Assembly (NCBI GenBank): GCA_023014365.1
Contig: JAEBUN010000067.1
Location: 1 to 64,000, forward strand
Direction of reading: 5' to 3'
Length of the DNA: 64,000 nucleotides
From: Lepiota brunneoincarnata
Lineage: Eukaryota > Basidiomycota > Agaricomycetes > Agaricales > Agaricaceae
Of this stretch, positions 46,701 to 57,121 are shown piece after piece; the first letter of the stretch is position 1; every line of letters starts with the position of its first letter. The notes under the pieces were generated by a model. That model saw only the letters and a list, made by a program, of their open reading frames with translations, searched no databases and was not told the DNA's origin. The position numbers and the translations under genes were made by a program.

Positions 46701-48158
46701 GGTGATGCCGGAACGTGGGAACTCATTGATCGGCCAATCGGAGCTAATGTCATCAGCTCAAAATGGGTTTTTAAGGCCAAGAAGGACGCTGCCGGAAATG
46801 TCGTCCGCTACAAGGCTCGACTTGTTGCTCAAGGATTTTCGCAGGTGCCAGGAGTTGACTACTTCGACACTTTCGCGCCTGTTGCACACCTCGCATCCAT
46901 CCGGACTGTTCTAGCAATCGCCGCTGCGCGAAATTATGAGATCCATCAGATCGACATCAAGGGTGCATACCTAAATGGAAAACTAGGCCCTGGCGAGACG
47001 ATCCATATGCAACAACCCCCCAGTTTCATATCCTCCACTCACCCTCAATGTGTCTGCCACCTCAAGAAGACCCTTTACGGACTCAAACAATCCGGCCGGC
47101 GATGGTATCAATGCCTTTGCGAGATTCTGGTCGACAACCTGGGCTTTACATGCTGTGAAGTCGACCAAAGCGTTTTTTTTAAGATCGCAGCACCAAATCT
47201 CATCATAATTCTCGTGCATGTCAATGATTGCACGCTTGTTGCCTCTACCATCGCGCTAATCAACTGGGTAAAAGGTGGTGTAAAGGAGTTTGTTGAGATT
47301 ACGGATCTAGGAGAAATCCATTGGCTCCTAGGGATCAAGGTAAAAAGGGACAGAGAGCAGGGTAAGCTTTTCCTGTCTCAACGGTCGTACATCGATGCCT
47401 CACTCAGACGTTACGGGCTCGAGAATGAGAAACTGCTCAGCACACCCATGGACCCTGCCATCTGACTAACGAGCGAGCAATCACCTCAAACGACTGCCAA
47501 CATTGCCCGCATGGCCAGCAAGCCATATCAGGAGGCTGTTGGCATGCTTATGTATGCAGCCCTGGGAACGCGACCAGATATCACTTACGCTGTTCAAGTC
47601 CTTTCAAAATTCACCAAGAATTATGGAGAGGCACATTGGGAAGCAGCTCATTGAGTTTTTCGGTATCTAAAAGGCACCCAGGACCTCTGGTTGACATATG
47701 GAGGTGATGGTGAGGGCCTTGAGGGTTTTACGGACGCCGATGGCAACATGGCAGAGGACTGCCGTGCCACGTCCAGCTACACGTTCATGATCAATGGCAG
47801 CGCAGTTTCTTGGAGCGCGAAGCGACAGGAGATTGTCACGCTATCTACAACGGAATCCGAGTACGTCGGAGCCACTCATGCATCGAAGGAAGCCCTATGG
47901 CTTCGTTCACTTATTTCACAGGTTCTCGACACTGCCGTTCCCTCCACCACCATCTATTCCGACAACCAATCCACTATCGCTCTTTCCAAAGACCACCAGT
48001 ATCACGCGCAAACGAAACACATTGACGTTCGTTACCATTTTATTCGCTGGATCATCGAAGAAGGCAAGATTCGGCTTGTTTACTGTCCTACTGAGGACAT
48101 GGTGGCCGACGTTTTTACCAAAGCGCTCCCCTCGCCGAAAGTCAAACATTTCGTGTGA
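43770..48158 (+). pseudogene. Copia Gag-Pol polyprotein with stop codons
   Basis: Single long Gag-Pol frame. Gag ends with a zinc knuckle CWNCGGEHWKRDC (CX2CX4HX4C). Protease has DSGATNH. Pre-integrase and integrase have LLHCRLGHIG...CESCAYGK, SDVWGP, TFIDDFSRW, LHSDRGGEY and NRTIVERMRALL. RT has WVFKAKKDAAGNVVRYKARLVAQGF and HQIDIKGAYLNG. RNase H has TESEYVGATHASKEALWL and CPTEDMVADVFTKALP. The frame is interrupted by TGA at 46170-46172, 47463-47465 and 47652-47654. The RT catalytic YVDD-type box reads HVND, so one catalytic Asp is Asn. The element is dead by both criteria. Confidence 0.92.
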
Positions 48159-48189
48159 GAACTCGGACTCGCTACAGTTTGAAGGGGAG

Positions 48190-48544
48190 TGTCGGCATTC
48201 GCAAACGCGTCCCGAGTCCCGCTGTACATCTTACTTGTATGTTTACTGCCGTCTTGGTTCTTTTGTACCTCACATGTTCCTGCTGCCGTTATTGTTCTAT
48301 CATGTTATTGTGTTTATTGTCCTTCGGACAATCACCTGTAGACCAGTGTAGATATAAATACTGTCTTATTCGTGTAGTTATACTTCAGCTCTCGCGCCGA
48401 GGCTGAAGTAAGTCTCCTTATATGCTCTCTTAATTACTGTACTAATCACGCTACATAGTATATATGTTTCATATCTTTACAGGTACTTCATCGAGCTCTG
48501 AGCTCTCACGCCGAGGCTGAATATATACGTTTCATATCTTTACA
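48190..48544 (+). repeat. 3' LTR of Copia element
   Basis: 355 bp, directly preceded by the polypurine tract and followed by target duplication CAGGA (48545-48549). Confidence 0.92.
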
Positions 48545-48549
48545 CAGGA

Positions 48550-49118
48550 TTATTGTGAGATCTGGTGCCACGATCTTGAAGAATACGCTCTGGTCAACCT
48601 CACAGCATGAAAAGCCCAGGTGATCGACCAAAATTTTGCATAAACGTTGGTACCATCATCGGCCAGACTGTTTGAGACCATAGAGGGTCTTCTTGAGGTG
48701 GCAGATGCGACGTGGGTGGGTGGTGGATGTGAAACCGGGTGGTTGCTGCATGTAGATCATCTCACCAGGGCCTAATTTCCCATTTAGGTATGCACCCTTG
48801 ATATCGATCTGATGGATCTCATAGTTACAAGCAGTGGCAATTGCTAGGACTGTCCGGATAGATGCAAGTCGTGCCACAGGTGCAAAAGTGTTGAAATAAT
48901 CGACTCCAGGGACTTGAGAAAATCCTTGGGCAACGAGATAGGCCTTGTAACGGACAACATTGCCAGCAGCATCCTTTTTAGCTTTAAAAACCCATTTCAA
49001 GCTGATGATGTTAGCTCTGATCGGTGGATCAACGAGTTCCCACATTCTGGCATCACCCAACATGGCAAGTTCTTCCTCCATAGCCCTTTTCCACAACTCC
49101 CAGTCCACTCGTTTCCTT
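48550..49118 (-). mobile_element. Old Copia element, RT N-terminal part, truncated
   Basis: Upstream half of the minus-strand Copia interrupted at 43369. From 49108 downward it reads DWELWKRAMEEELAMLGD, LKWVFKAKKDAAGNVVRYKAYLVAQGFSQVPGVDYF, HQIDIKGAYLNGKLGPGE and LKKTLYGLKQSGR, then WYQ...VDQSVFFKI. Similarity to the younger Copia stops abruptly at about 49118 (after GTTTCCTTT). Beyond that lies the Plavaka-type element, so gag and integrase of this copy are missing from the window. Confidence 0.8.
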
Positions 49119-49720
49119 TTTCCTTATAATGTTGTTGCACCATACTCTTCATATATACAGATCATTGTCACAAGGCCATGTTAGAGGGTCTTTGGAGATC
49201 CAAAGACCATTGTCCCAAGACCACAAATGAGGAGGAAAGGTCTTTGGAGATCCAAAGACCACTCCAACTCTAAAAACGAGTATGTTCCTCCAGCGGTTGA
49301 GTCAAATTTTCAGCGAGGAGGTGGTAGCATGGAACTTGAAGGCTGAAGGCACTACACATTGTCAGCATCACACAACCAGAAAATTGTTAAAGGTCAGGTG
49401 ATGCCTCTGATCTGTTGGTGCTGTGATCCACACCTAGTGCAACCACCACCACCATTCCCCTCAAGTCAACAACTGCGAGCACACATTAGTGTAAGTCAAG
49501 AAACTACAAACTGATCCTACCTGACCAACTTCTAAACAGTTATTGCCCTCCCACTTGACACCTTAAGCTTGTAACACCTGTCTGAGGATCTCCTTGGACA
49601 TGTCACCACCACAGCTTTCATCTGAGGATCTCCTTGGATGCAGAGCTTGAAGCACCCACACAGTTTCTGTCAGAGTTTGTCTGAGGATCTCCTTGGACTT
49701 TAGCTGGCAGGATCTCCATC
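49119..49720 (+). mobile_element. Left end of Plavaka-type DNA transposon (non-coding)
   Basis: Begins where the old Copia breaks off. It contains two 22-bp palindromes (49187-49208 and 49239-49260, GGTCTTTGG-AGAT-CCAAAGACC) and three copies of TCTGAGGATCTCCTTGGA (49581, 49621, 49680). The last motif recurs at 60322 and 60382, on the far side of the Gypsy insertion, tying the two parts together. The exact terminal inverted repeat was not resolved. Confidence 0.55.
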
Positions 49721-49782
49721 ATGGCAGGGCGAGTCTCCATCATGAATGGTGACACTTTCTATTCACCCAACAGCCAGTGCAA

Positions 49783-50237
49783 TGAAGATCAATGAGTCGC
49801 ATTCGCAACTAAGATAAAATAAAGACAAGTGGGACTGATGGAACGGTCACCAGGGCTCAAGTCCATCAGGAGTAAAGGGAGACAAACAAGTGTGATGATT
49901 AAATGAGTAAAGACAGCAGGTTTGAGATACAAAAGAGCAGAAGAAAGAGATAGAGATGAAAGGGGGGGTCCGGAGAACTAACTACCTCAGATGCACAAGC
50001 ACCTGAGCTTTATACTACCTAGAAGACAATTAGCTATGACTACTAGAATACATCACAAAGGGAGAAGAATGAGTATCTATGGAAGCAAAGATGAGAACTA
50101 TGCTAGAGGATGAGAGGGGCATTGTGCCACTGGGAAGCACAATGCCTCGGGAGTTGAGACACATTGGGATCAATAGCGCAATGGTGGGGAGGGAGCGCAC
50201 ATGAAGTTCCACTTGTGAGTGCGTTTCCTCCCTCACA
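49783..50237 (-). repeat. 3' LTR of Gypsy element
   Basis: 455 bp, same length as the partner LTR at 56667-57121. It starts TGAAGATCAA and ends CTCACA in plus-strand reading. Confidence 0.88.
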
Positions 50238-50291
50238 TCCGAGGGGTACTTGAATATTGACTTCCCAGTTGATCAAGTGTTGGAGTGGTGT

Positions 50292-50318
50292 GGGGGGGGG
50301 GGGGGGGGGGGGGGGGGG
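50292..50318 (+). repeat. 27-bp poly-G run
   Basis: Uninterrupted run of 27 G inside the Gypsy element, 55 bp from its 3' LTR. Length may be unreliable in any assembly. Confidence 0.9.
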
Positions 50319-50459
50319 CTAGCTGGGGAGGTGGGAGGGTGCAAAGGGAGTGGGTGATGAGGAGCATTGAGTAGATGAGTTGGTGGTTGGATTTGTATCG
50401 TAGGTGGCCTCATCAAGTTCTTGTGATGTTGCATCCATGATCTTGGTGAGAGGGATGGC

Positions 50460-53400
50460 TCAAATGTCACATGGGTGGTAGGGGACAAGCCAAAATGCTG
50501 CAAACCAGAGCTTGGAGATCGATCCATCGAGTTCTGAGAGTATGTAGCTACCTCCTTGTGTTCGTCGTAGGACTACCATAGGGCCAAGGTACTGGGGCTG
50601 TGTCTTGTTGCTGAGAGTGCCATCAAGTTGTGAATTTCGGACCAGGACCAAGGTGCCTGGTTCAAAGTTTTGATTGCAAATGTTGTTGGCAAACCTTTCA
50701 TTGAATTGCCAGATGGAGTCATAGCAGGCTTTGATGACCAGATCCTTCATGCGTTTGAGATCTTGTGGTTGCTTTTGGAGCTGGATTGCCCTGTAGGCGA
50801 TGAGATCAGCAGTGGGGATGGGTTTAGTGAGTGTAGGGGAGAGATAGGTAGCTTCAGCGAGGTCGAAGGGGAGGAGAGGCTCAAGTCCATGAGCAATGTA
50901 ATAGGGGGAGTAACCTGTGGATTTCTGTATAGAAATGCGTTCAGCCCAAAATACAGAGGGAGCTACAAAGGTCCACCATGATTCTTCTCCTTCAGCAGCT
51001 TTGATGAGGGCTTCCCTAACATCAAAATGATGCCGTTCGACAGGGCCATTTGCATGGTGGTTGTAGGGGGAGATATGGATGTGGTGGATTTTGTACTTGT
51101 TCACTAGGTACTCAGTTGCTTGGATGAAGGTGGGGCCATTGTCGGTGATGATTTCTTCAATCGCTCCCCATTGGCACAGGATATCTTCGAAAATGAAGGT
51201 GCCAAGGGCTTGAGCATTTTCTTGTCTAAGCATTCACCATTCGGGGTAAGATGAAAGGGAGCAGTGGGCATGGACGATGTACCGGAACCCATTGGACTTT
51301 GGCATAAACATGGTGTCGATATATGCTTTTCGGAAGAGAGAGAGAGGTGTGGAGACTGTTGGGGGAATGTAGATGTGGTGGAGAAGTTGTGTTTGACACT
51401 CATGGCATGTCTGGATGAACCAGTGGATGTCCTGCTCCAGGTAAGGCCACCAAAATCGCTTGAGGAGTCAAATTCGGACTGTAAAGAGACCTTTGTGTCC
51501 CATCTCATCATGTGCCTGACAAATCAGCTCATAACACCGCTCTTTTGGTACCACTACCTTGTGTTTAGCTTTCCTATCCTTTTTCCACAGCTTCCCTTCT
51601 CAAACAAAGACGTTGCTGGCTGACCGAATGAGCCTCTTGAAGTCCTCTTCTGACATATTGTCTGGCCTGGCTGGGTTGGTGAGAAAATTGTGGATCTGCT
51701 GTATTTTGAGCTTGTGGACTTCAGCTTTCTTCAATCTGGGAATAGAGGGAGTTGGGAGTGGCATGGCATCGTGGTGTGGGTGTGTGAGGGAGGCAGCAGT
51801 TGGTAGTGAGGCTGGGTGGGTATCCAAGCCTATTGAATAGACTGAGGTCAGTATTGCACAGTTTTCATTGAGGATCTCTATAGAAAACATGCTACAAGAC
51901 TCCAGCCACCATTTGGAGTGTGGGGAGTGGTGATGGTGTGGTTGTGGAGAGGAGGGGAGGATGGAGAGGGGAAATGCGTTGGCGGTGTCAATCCATTCTT
52001 CAAAATCTTCACTATTGGTAGGGTCTTCAGGAGTGCAGGGTTGTCATGAGAGGCCGTCAGGGCCAGAATGATCCTTGCCAGGAATATGACAGAGCTTGAA
52101 GTTGAAGAGGAGGATAGCTGTAATCCACCAGTTAATTGTCACATTGGGCTGTATATCCGGGTTGTTAATCATACCCTTTATGTACTTTGCGTCAACTTCC
52201 ACAACTAAGTTCTTCACCCCTACTATCCAGATGCGAATGTCCTTGAGAGCTCGAAATAGGCCGAAAAGCTCTAGCTTGGCCTGTGAATAGCGAGACTCCT
52301 GTTCTCTAAGCATGATCAAGCCAAAATGAGAGGGATACCTTTTTCCCCTATCACCCATTTGTGACAGGATATACCCAACAGCGATGAATGACATATCCAC
52401 AGCTAGTATGACCTCAGAGTTGGTGGTGTAGTCGATAGCGCGGACAGCTGGTGAATTACAAGCGAGTTCCTTGAGGGTGTCCATGGCCTGTTGTTGTTCT
52501 GTGCCGAAAATGAATTCTACATCTTTCCTTGTGAGATTGACAAGGGGGTGGGCAATCCTAGCGAAGTCTTTGATGAAGATTTGGATGGTGCCAAGGGTGC
52601 CAAGGAAACCCCTGACTTCAGAGAAGGATTTTGGTAAGGGCCAGTCAGTGATTTTTTGAACTTGTGATGTTTTGGGGAGTCATCCTTCATAGGTACACAG
52701 GTGGCCAACAACAAGTGCAGAGGGGATGCAGATGTGAGATTTGAGGGCGGAGAAGGTTCCACCAGCATGCTTGACACGTTGGATAACCCTATTTACGTTC
52801 AGTAAATGTTCCCATACAAACCTGTGTATCCCTGAGTTTTCTGGAATGGTCTCATATCCCCCATCTGTTGTCTCGTAACAAGTCTTGGGACCTTTGACAG
52901 GGACATTGTCCACAAAAGGAACTGCTACGTGGGGAATTTCGGAGAGGAGGAGGAATGTGAGGTCGCCATGTTGAATTTGGAGTGCATTTGTGTAACCCAT
53001 AGGTAGCGAAGTGAGTCGGAAGGTGCCTAGGGGGGTCTGGAAGGTAGTGAGGTCTCGGGACTCAGTAGCGATGGCCTGTTGGTCATAACCAACGAATAGG
53101 TCAAATACACCATAACATCCTCATCCTCCGAACGACTCAGCATACTGTTCCATGATGGGGGGCAGACCACTGTCTTTGATGGTGATAGCATTGAGGGGTT
53201 GGAGATCGTGGACGATTCAGAGGGACTTTCCATCCTTCTTAAGGACACAGAACCAGCAGGAGCGGTAAGAAGAACTTGATGGCTCATAAACCCCTGCTGC
53301 TATCTTGGTCTTGATGATCTCAATGACACAATGGTAGATACCAGGGGGAATAGGTATGTTCTTGAGAGCCCAGGGTATGTGCTCGATGGTCGGAATTACG

Positions 53401-54451
53401 ATAGGGTCGAAATAGTCAGAGGAGAATGTTCCCTTTTCAGAGTCATCCCATGCGAATGCAAATTCTTGGAGCTTGATAAGGTGGTGTACGAGCTTCTCTT
53501 CTTTGGGCCATAAAAAACTGTCCTTGTTTACTTGCATAGCATTCTTTCGTTCTTCTGTAAATTGTTCTCCAGGTGAGAAATCGGGTGGGTGAGTTGGAAG
53601 TGTTGGTAAGGAAGTGAGGGGATCAGAGGGGATACATTGAACTATACAGAAGTTCTCGGGTAGGGTTGTAGCAACAGGTTTGATGTGATTAGCAACTTTC
53701 TTGTATGCAAAATTAGATATGTCTGGTGGGGTAATACTATTAGGCTCTATTTTGGTAAGGGAGAGTTCAAAAATATCTTTAATCAACTGGACAGGTTCGA
53801 AAGGGGCAGACGTGAATGCAAGTGGAGAGATCATATAGCACGAAAGAGGGGAGATGGAGATTGGGGGTATATGGTAAGACTGGGTTGGAGTGGTGGTCAG
53901 ATCTCCTTGGCTAAGTGCCAAATCATTGATACTCAAAAACCCTGTGCAGTTGATGCAGGATGGATGCAAGGCCGGGTGGGGATGGTGATAACGGATAGAG
54001 TGTTGGGGTCAGTGAGGGTAATGCTTGAGTTGCCATCCAGGAAGTGGTGGGTGACTGAGTTCGATAGTGTAAGGAAGGGGTGACCAAGCAAAACCTCATA
54101 AGAGGCATTTTCAACAACTTGAGCTTGGATATAGAAGGTTGAAGTGCTGATGTGGACTGGGAGGTCCTTTAGGAGGCCTATAGTAGTGTCCCTAGAGGCA
54201 TTAGCAGACTCCATAATCATAGTATGATCAGATCTCATTGGTGTGCCCAGCTTTTCCCACACATCTCTCCAAATACCTATGATCTGCAATCCTTTGTCAA
54301 GAATTGCATCAACTGTGAGTTTTCCATCAATATTGAGTGGTATGGTGCAGAGGTCTTCAATGGAGTTGGCAACTATGACATTGTCAGGAAGGGGTTTCTG
54401 CTGAATAAGGGAGGTGATGGGGCCTTTGGAAGGGAATTCACAGATCGCCAA
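50460..54451 (-). pseudogene. Gypsy Pol (protease, RT, RNase H, integrase), broken by stops
   Basis: Read from 54451 downward. Protease-like region VDAILDKGLQIIG with LLGHPFL; the usual DSG is DKG. RT entry AAGVYEPSSSSYRSCWFCVLKKDGKSL, then after TGA at 53219-53217 IVHDLQPLNAITI, and a catalytic block read as FVDNVPVKGP where FxDD is usual. RNase H AVDMSFIAVGYILSQ and SQAKLELFGLFRALKDIRIWI, ending in TGA at 52046-52044 in front of RQPCTPED. The integrase zinc-binding part leads to TGA at 51236-51234, then the core TDNGPTFI, SPYNHHANGPVERHH and TGYSPYYIAHG, and the end LDGTLSNKTQPQYLGPMVVLRR. Several stops and altered catalytic residues make it inactive. Confidence 0.85.
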
Positions 54452-54508
54452 GACACTAGCAGTGCCTGGGGGTATCCTTTGGGTTGTGACTTGGTCCTTG
54501 ATGTGTTT

Positions 54509-56640
54509 TCAAACATTGAGGGAAATTGCATAGAGCTCACATTGTGTTAGAGTGACTGTGCTGTTCAAACTCTGGTCGATGATGTCCTGTACTGAAGTCG
54601 TGCCTTCAATTGGTGTCGTATAGTGGTACTGAGGTGTAGATGAACTTGAAGGGTGCTGCAGAATGTTTTCGGAGGGCTGGGGGGTCGGTACCTTGCCGGA
54701 TTGAGGGGTACTTGCATCCTTAGGCTTTCCAGTAGGTCCTAAACACTTGCAAATTTTGTTGGCACGTTTCATGGATGAGACAGCAACTGTATCAAGTAGT
54801 CGTAATTCTTCCAGTTCTTGGACGGACATGGTTCCTGGCTCAGTCGTGGCTATGTTAGCTGGGGTCGTGTCATAGGAGTACTGGTGTACTGTTGAGGCTT
54901 CAAGGATATTGGCCTGTGCTGTTGGTTGCTGAGGTGGAGGTGCCGATTGGTTCTGGCCTTGGTGCCAGCTGTCAATTCCTTCCATCATATTTCGACCAGG
55001 GGTGTTCTGTCTTGATACTATGGTACCATTAGGCAGGGTGAGGCGGTTCTGTGTGTCATATCTGCATAACCCTCTTTGTATATATTCAGTAACCTTGGGG
55101 CAGCTGCGAAGTTGGTGGCTTTCGGAACAAAAAAAACAATGTGGGGGTGCAGTCCCAGTATGTTGTGTATAAGAGGTAATGGGCCCTGTATTGGGCTGCC
55201 ATCCCAGCTTTCCTGCTAATCGATCAAGAAATGTGTCTGACACAAGGAACTGCTCTACCGAAGACATGTCGAATGTTGGCTGAGGGGCTGCTGAAGGAAC
55301 AGGTGGTGGAATGGGAATATTGGGGGTGGTAGGTGGCTGGCTGTAGAAGTGCGTTGGGAAGGTGGCCACGCTGGTGGCTCCATTGTGATCCAGGAAAAAC
55401 CTGGCTGCTTGTTCAACGTCTTGAATATCCCATGGTTGTGTGAGTGGGTGGTCAGGGTCCTTTAGGCGGAGTTGACTGCGTAGCTGATTACGGAAGTCAA
55501 TGTGAAAGCCCAAAAGGAAAAAGGTGTTACGTTCTCTGGCTGTGAGCTTATCCTCGTCAAGCAACCAGTTAGCTATGGTGATGAATTGGCGGAAATACTT
55601 GCTGAATTGGTAGCGACTACGCATGGGGATAGTGGCTTGTGTCTCCACAAACATTTCTAGATCAGCAACGGAGTACTTGTGGTCGTCCTTGGCTCCAGGG
55701 TACAGCATAATAATATCTTGCTTGAATTGGTCCCAGTCCTGGGCAGAGGTACAGGATTGCCAGATTTCATATTCCTGGCTCTCAAGGTAGCGGAGCATGT
55801 GTTGGATTAATTCCTGGGGGGATAATCCACAGTCAATACCCAAGATCGCCATTTCATCTAGAAAGCGCATGAGAGACAGTGGCTGGCCATCAAACTTGGG
55901 AGCACTTTGGTCATGAGGGGCTGGCATGTGTCATTGGGGCTGGGGGGCTCAGTAGTGGTGATGGACATGCTGGGGCTGCACTGGTGCTGGCACTGATGGC
56001 TGAGCAGGTGCTACTGGATAGGCTGGTGCTGGCTGTTGAGCAGGGGCTGCTGGCTGAGCTGGTGCTGGAGGCTGGTACTGGGGTGGTGGCTGCTATGGGA
56101 AGTGGGTAGGTGCCCACTGTGGTATTCATGAAGGTCGAGGCTGTGGCAGGGCTTGAGGGAATGCTTGCTGGGGGCCATGTGGGGCAGACAGTGCCACAGG
56201 ATGGTTAGGGGCAGGTCCATTTGCTGAGGAGGAGCTTGATCCGTCACTTGATGTTGACAACGGATGGGCAGTTGAGGAGGATGGCAAGGGGTTGGCTGGA
56301 TCCCCCCATTGCGCAGGAACAAACCCAGGTCTTGAGGGTCCAGCTTGGGCATTATTACTATAACGGGGCGCCAGGTAATGGTGTGGGTTAGGGTTCCGCG
56401 TTGGGGTACCAGCCCAAGCTTGCTGGTCTTCGAAGAAATTTGCTCTGTAGTATGCCATAGTGGCCTGTGGTGTGCGTCCAGGAGCTGTGTAAAATGTCGT
56501 TGCTGATGAGTCTGATGGAGGGTAGTACGGCGTGAGGTTTTGAGGGATTGAGGTGTTGGATAGGGAGAGGGTCGGGTCTTGGACAGCAAGCACAAGCTCT
56601 TGAGAGAGTGATTGGGTGATTTTGGCAGGCTGACGGACCT
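54509..56640 (-). pseudogene. Gypsy Gag
   Basis: Main open frame 55927-54509 (472 aa): PKFDGQPLSLMRFLDEM, WDQFKQDIIMLYPGAKDD, ERNTFFLLGFHIDFRNQLRSQL (retrotransposon gag core), then a knuckle-like CFFCSESHQLRSC (CX2CX3HX4C, one residue short of the standard spacing). The sequence upstream to about 56640 (Ser/Pro/Gln-rich, split over two frames) looks like a decayed Gag N-terminus. The product would package the element RNA. Confidence 0.75.
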
Positions 56641-56666
56641 AGAAGCCCCTCGTGGTGGGCTCCAGT

Positions 56667-57121
56667 TGAAGATCAACAAGTTGCATTTGCAACTAAGATA
56701 AAATAAAGACGAGTGGGACTGATGGAATGGTCGCCAGGGCTCAAGTCCATCAGGAGTAAAGGGAGACAAACGAGTGTGATGATTAAATGAGTAAAGACAG
56801 CAGGTTTGAGATACGAAAGAGCAGAAGAAAGGGATAGAGACAAAAGGGGGGGTCCAGAGAACTAACTACCTCAGATGCATGAGCACCTGAGCTTTATACT
56901 ACCTAGAAGACAATTAGCTATGACTACTAGAATATGTCGTGAAGGGAGAAGAATGAGTATTTACAGAAGCAAAGATAAGAACTATGCTAGAGGATGAGAG
57001 GGGCATTGTGCCACCGGGAAGCACAATGCCTTGGGAGTCGAGACACGTTGGGATCGATAGCACAATGGTGGGGAGGGAGTGTGCGTGAAGTTCCACTTGT
57101 GAGCATGTTTCCTCCCTCACA
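56667..57121 (-). repeat. 5' LTR of Gypsy element
   Basis: 455 bp, followed on the outside by the target duplication GCAA at 57122-57125. The primer-binding site lies just inside at 56648-56664. Confidence 0.88.

Larger units (their letters stand above)
43370..48544 (+). mobile_element. Copia (Ty1) LTR retrotransposon, full length, inactivated
   Basis: 5175-bp element: 355-bp LTRs at 43370-43724 and 48190-48544 (TG...CA ends), candidate primer-binding site GGTTATGGGCCCC at 43725, polypurine tract GAAGGGGAG at 48181-48189. The 5-bp target duplication CAGGA flanks it (43365-43369 and 48545-48549). It sits in the RT gene of an older Copia in the opposite orientation. Removing the element and one CAGGA copy restores the RT frame of the older copy (...TIIL/VHVDD...), confirming the boundaries. 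Confidence 0.95.
49783..57121 (-). mobile_element. Gypsy (Ty3) LTR retrotransposon, decayed
   Basis: 7339-bp element in minus orientation. LTRs are 455 bp each at 49783-50237 and 56667-57121 (TGAAGATCAA...CCTCACA). The 4-bp target duplication GCAA lies at 49779-49782 and 57122-57125. A candidate primer-binding site TGGAGCCCACCACGAGG is at 56664-56648, just inside the right (5') LTR. Removing the element plus one GCAA fuses the host accessory gene in frame, which confirms both ends. The LTRs differ mostly by transitions. Confidence 0.9.

Noticed and set aside
49570..49700. Spaced TCTGAGGATCTCC copies considered as a CRISPR-like array
   Set aside because: Spacing is irregular, only three copies are local, the host is a eukaryote and the sequence lies inside a transposon.
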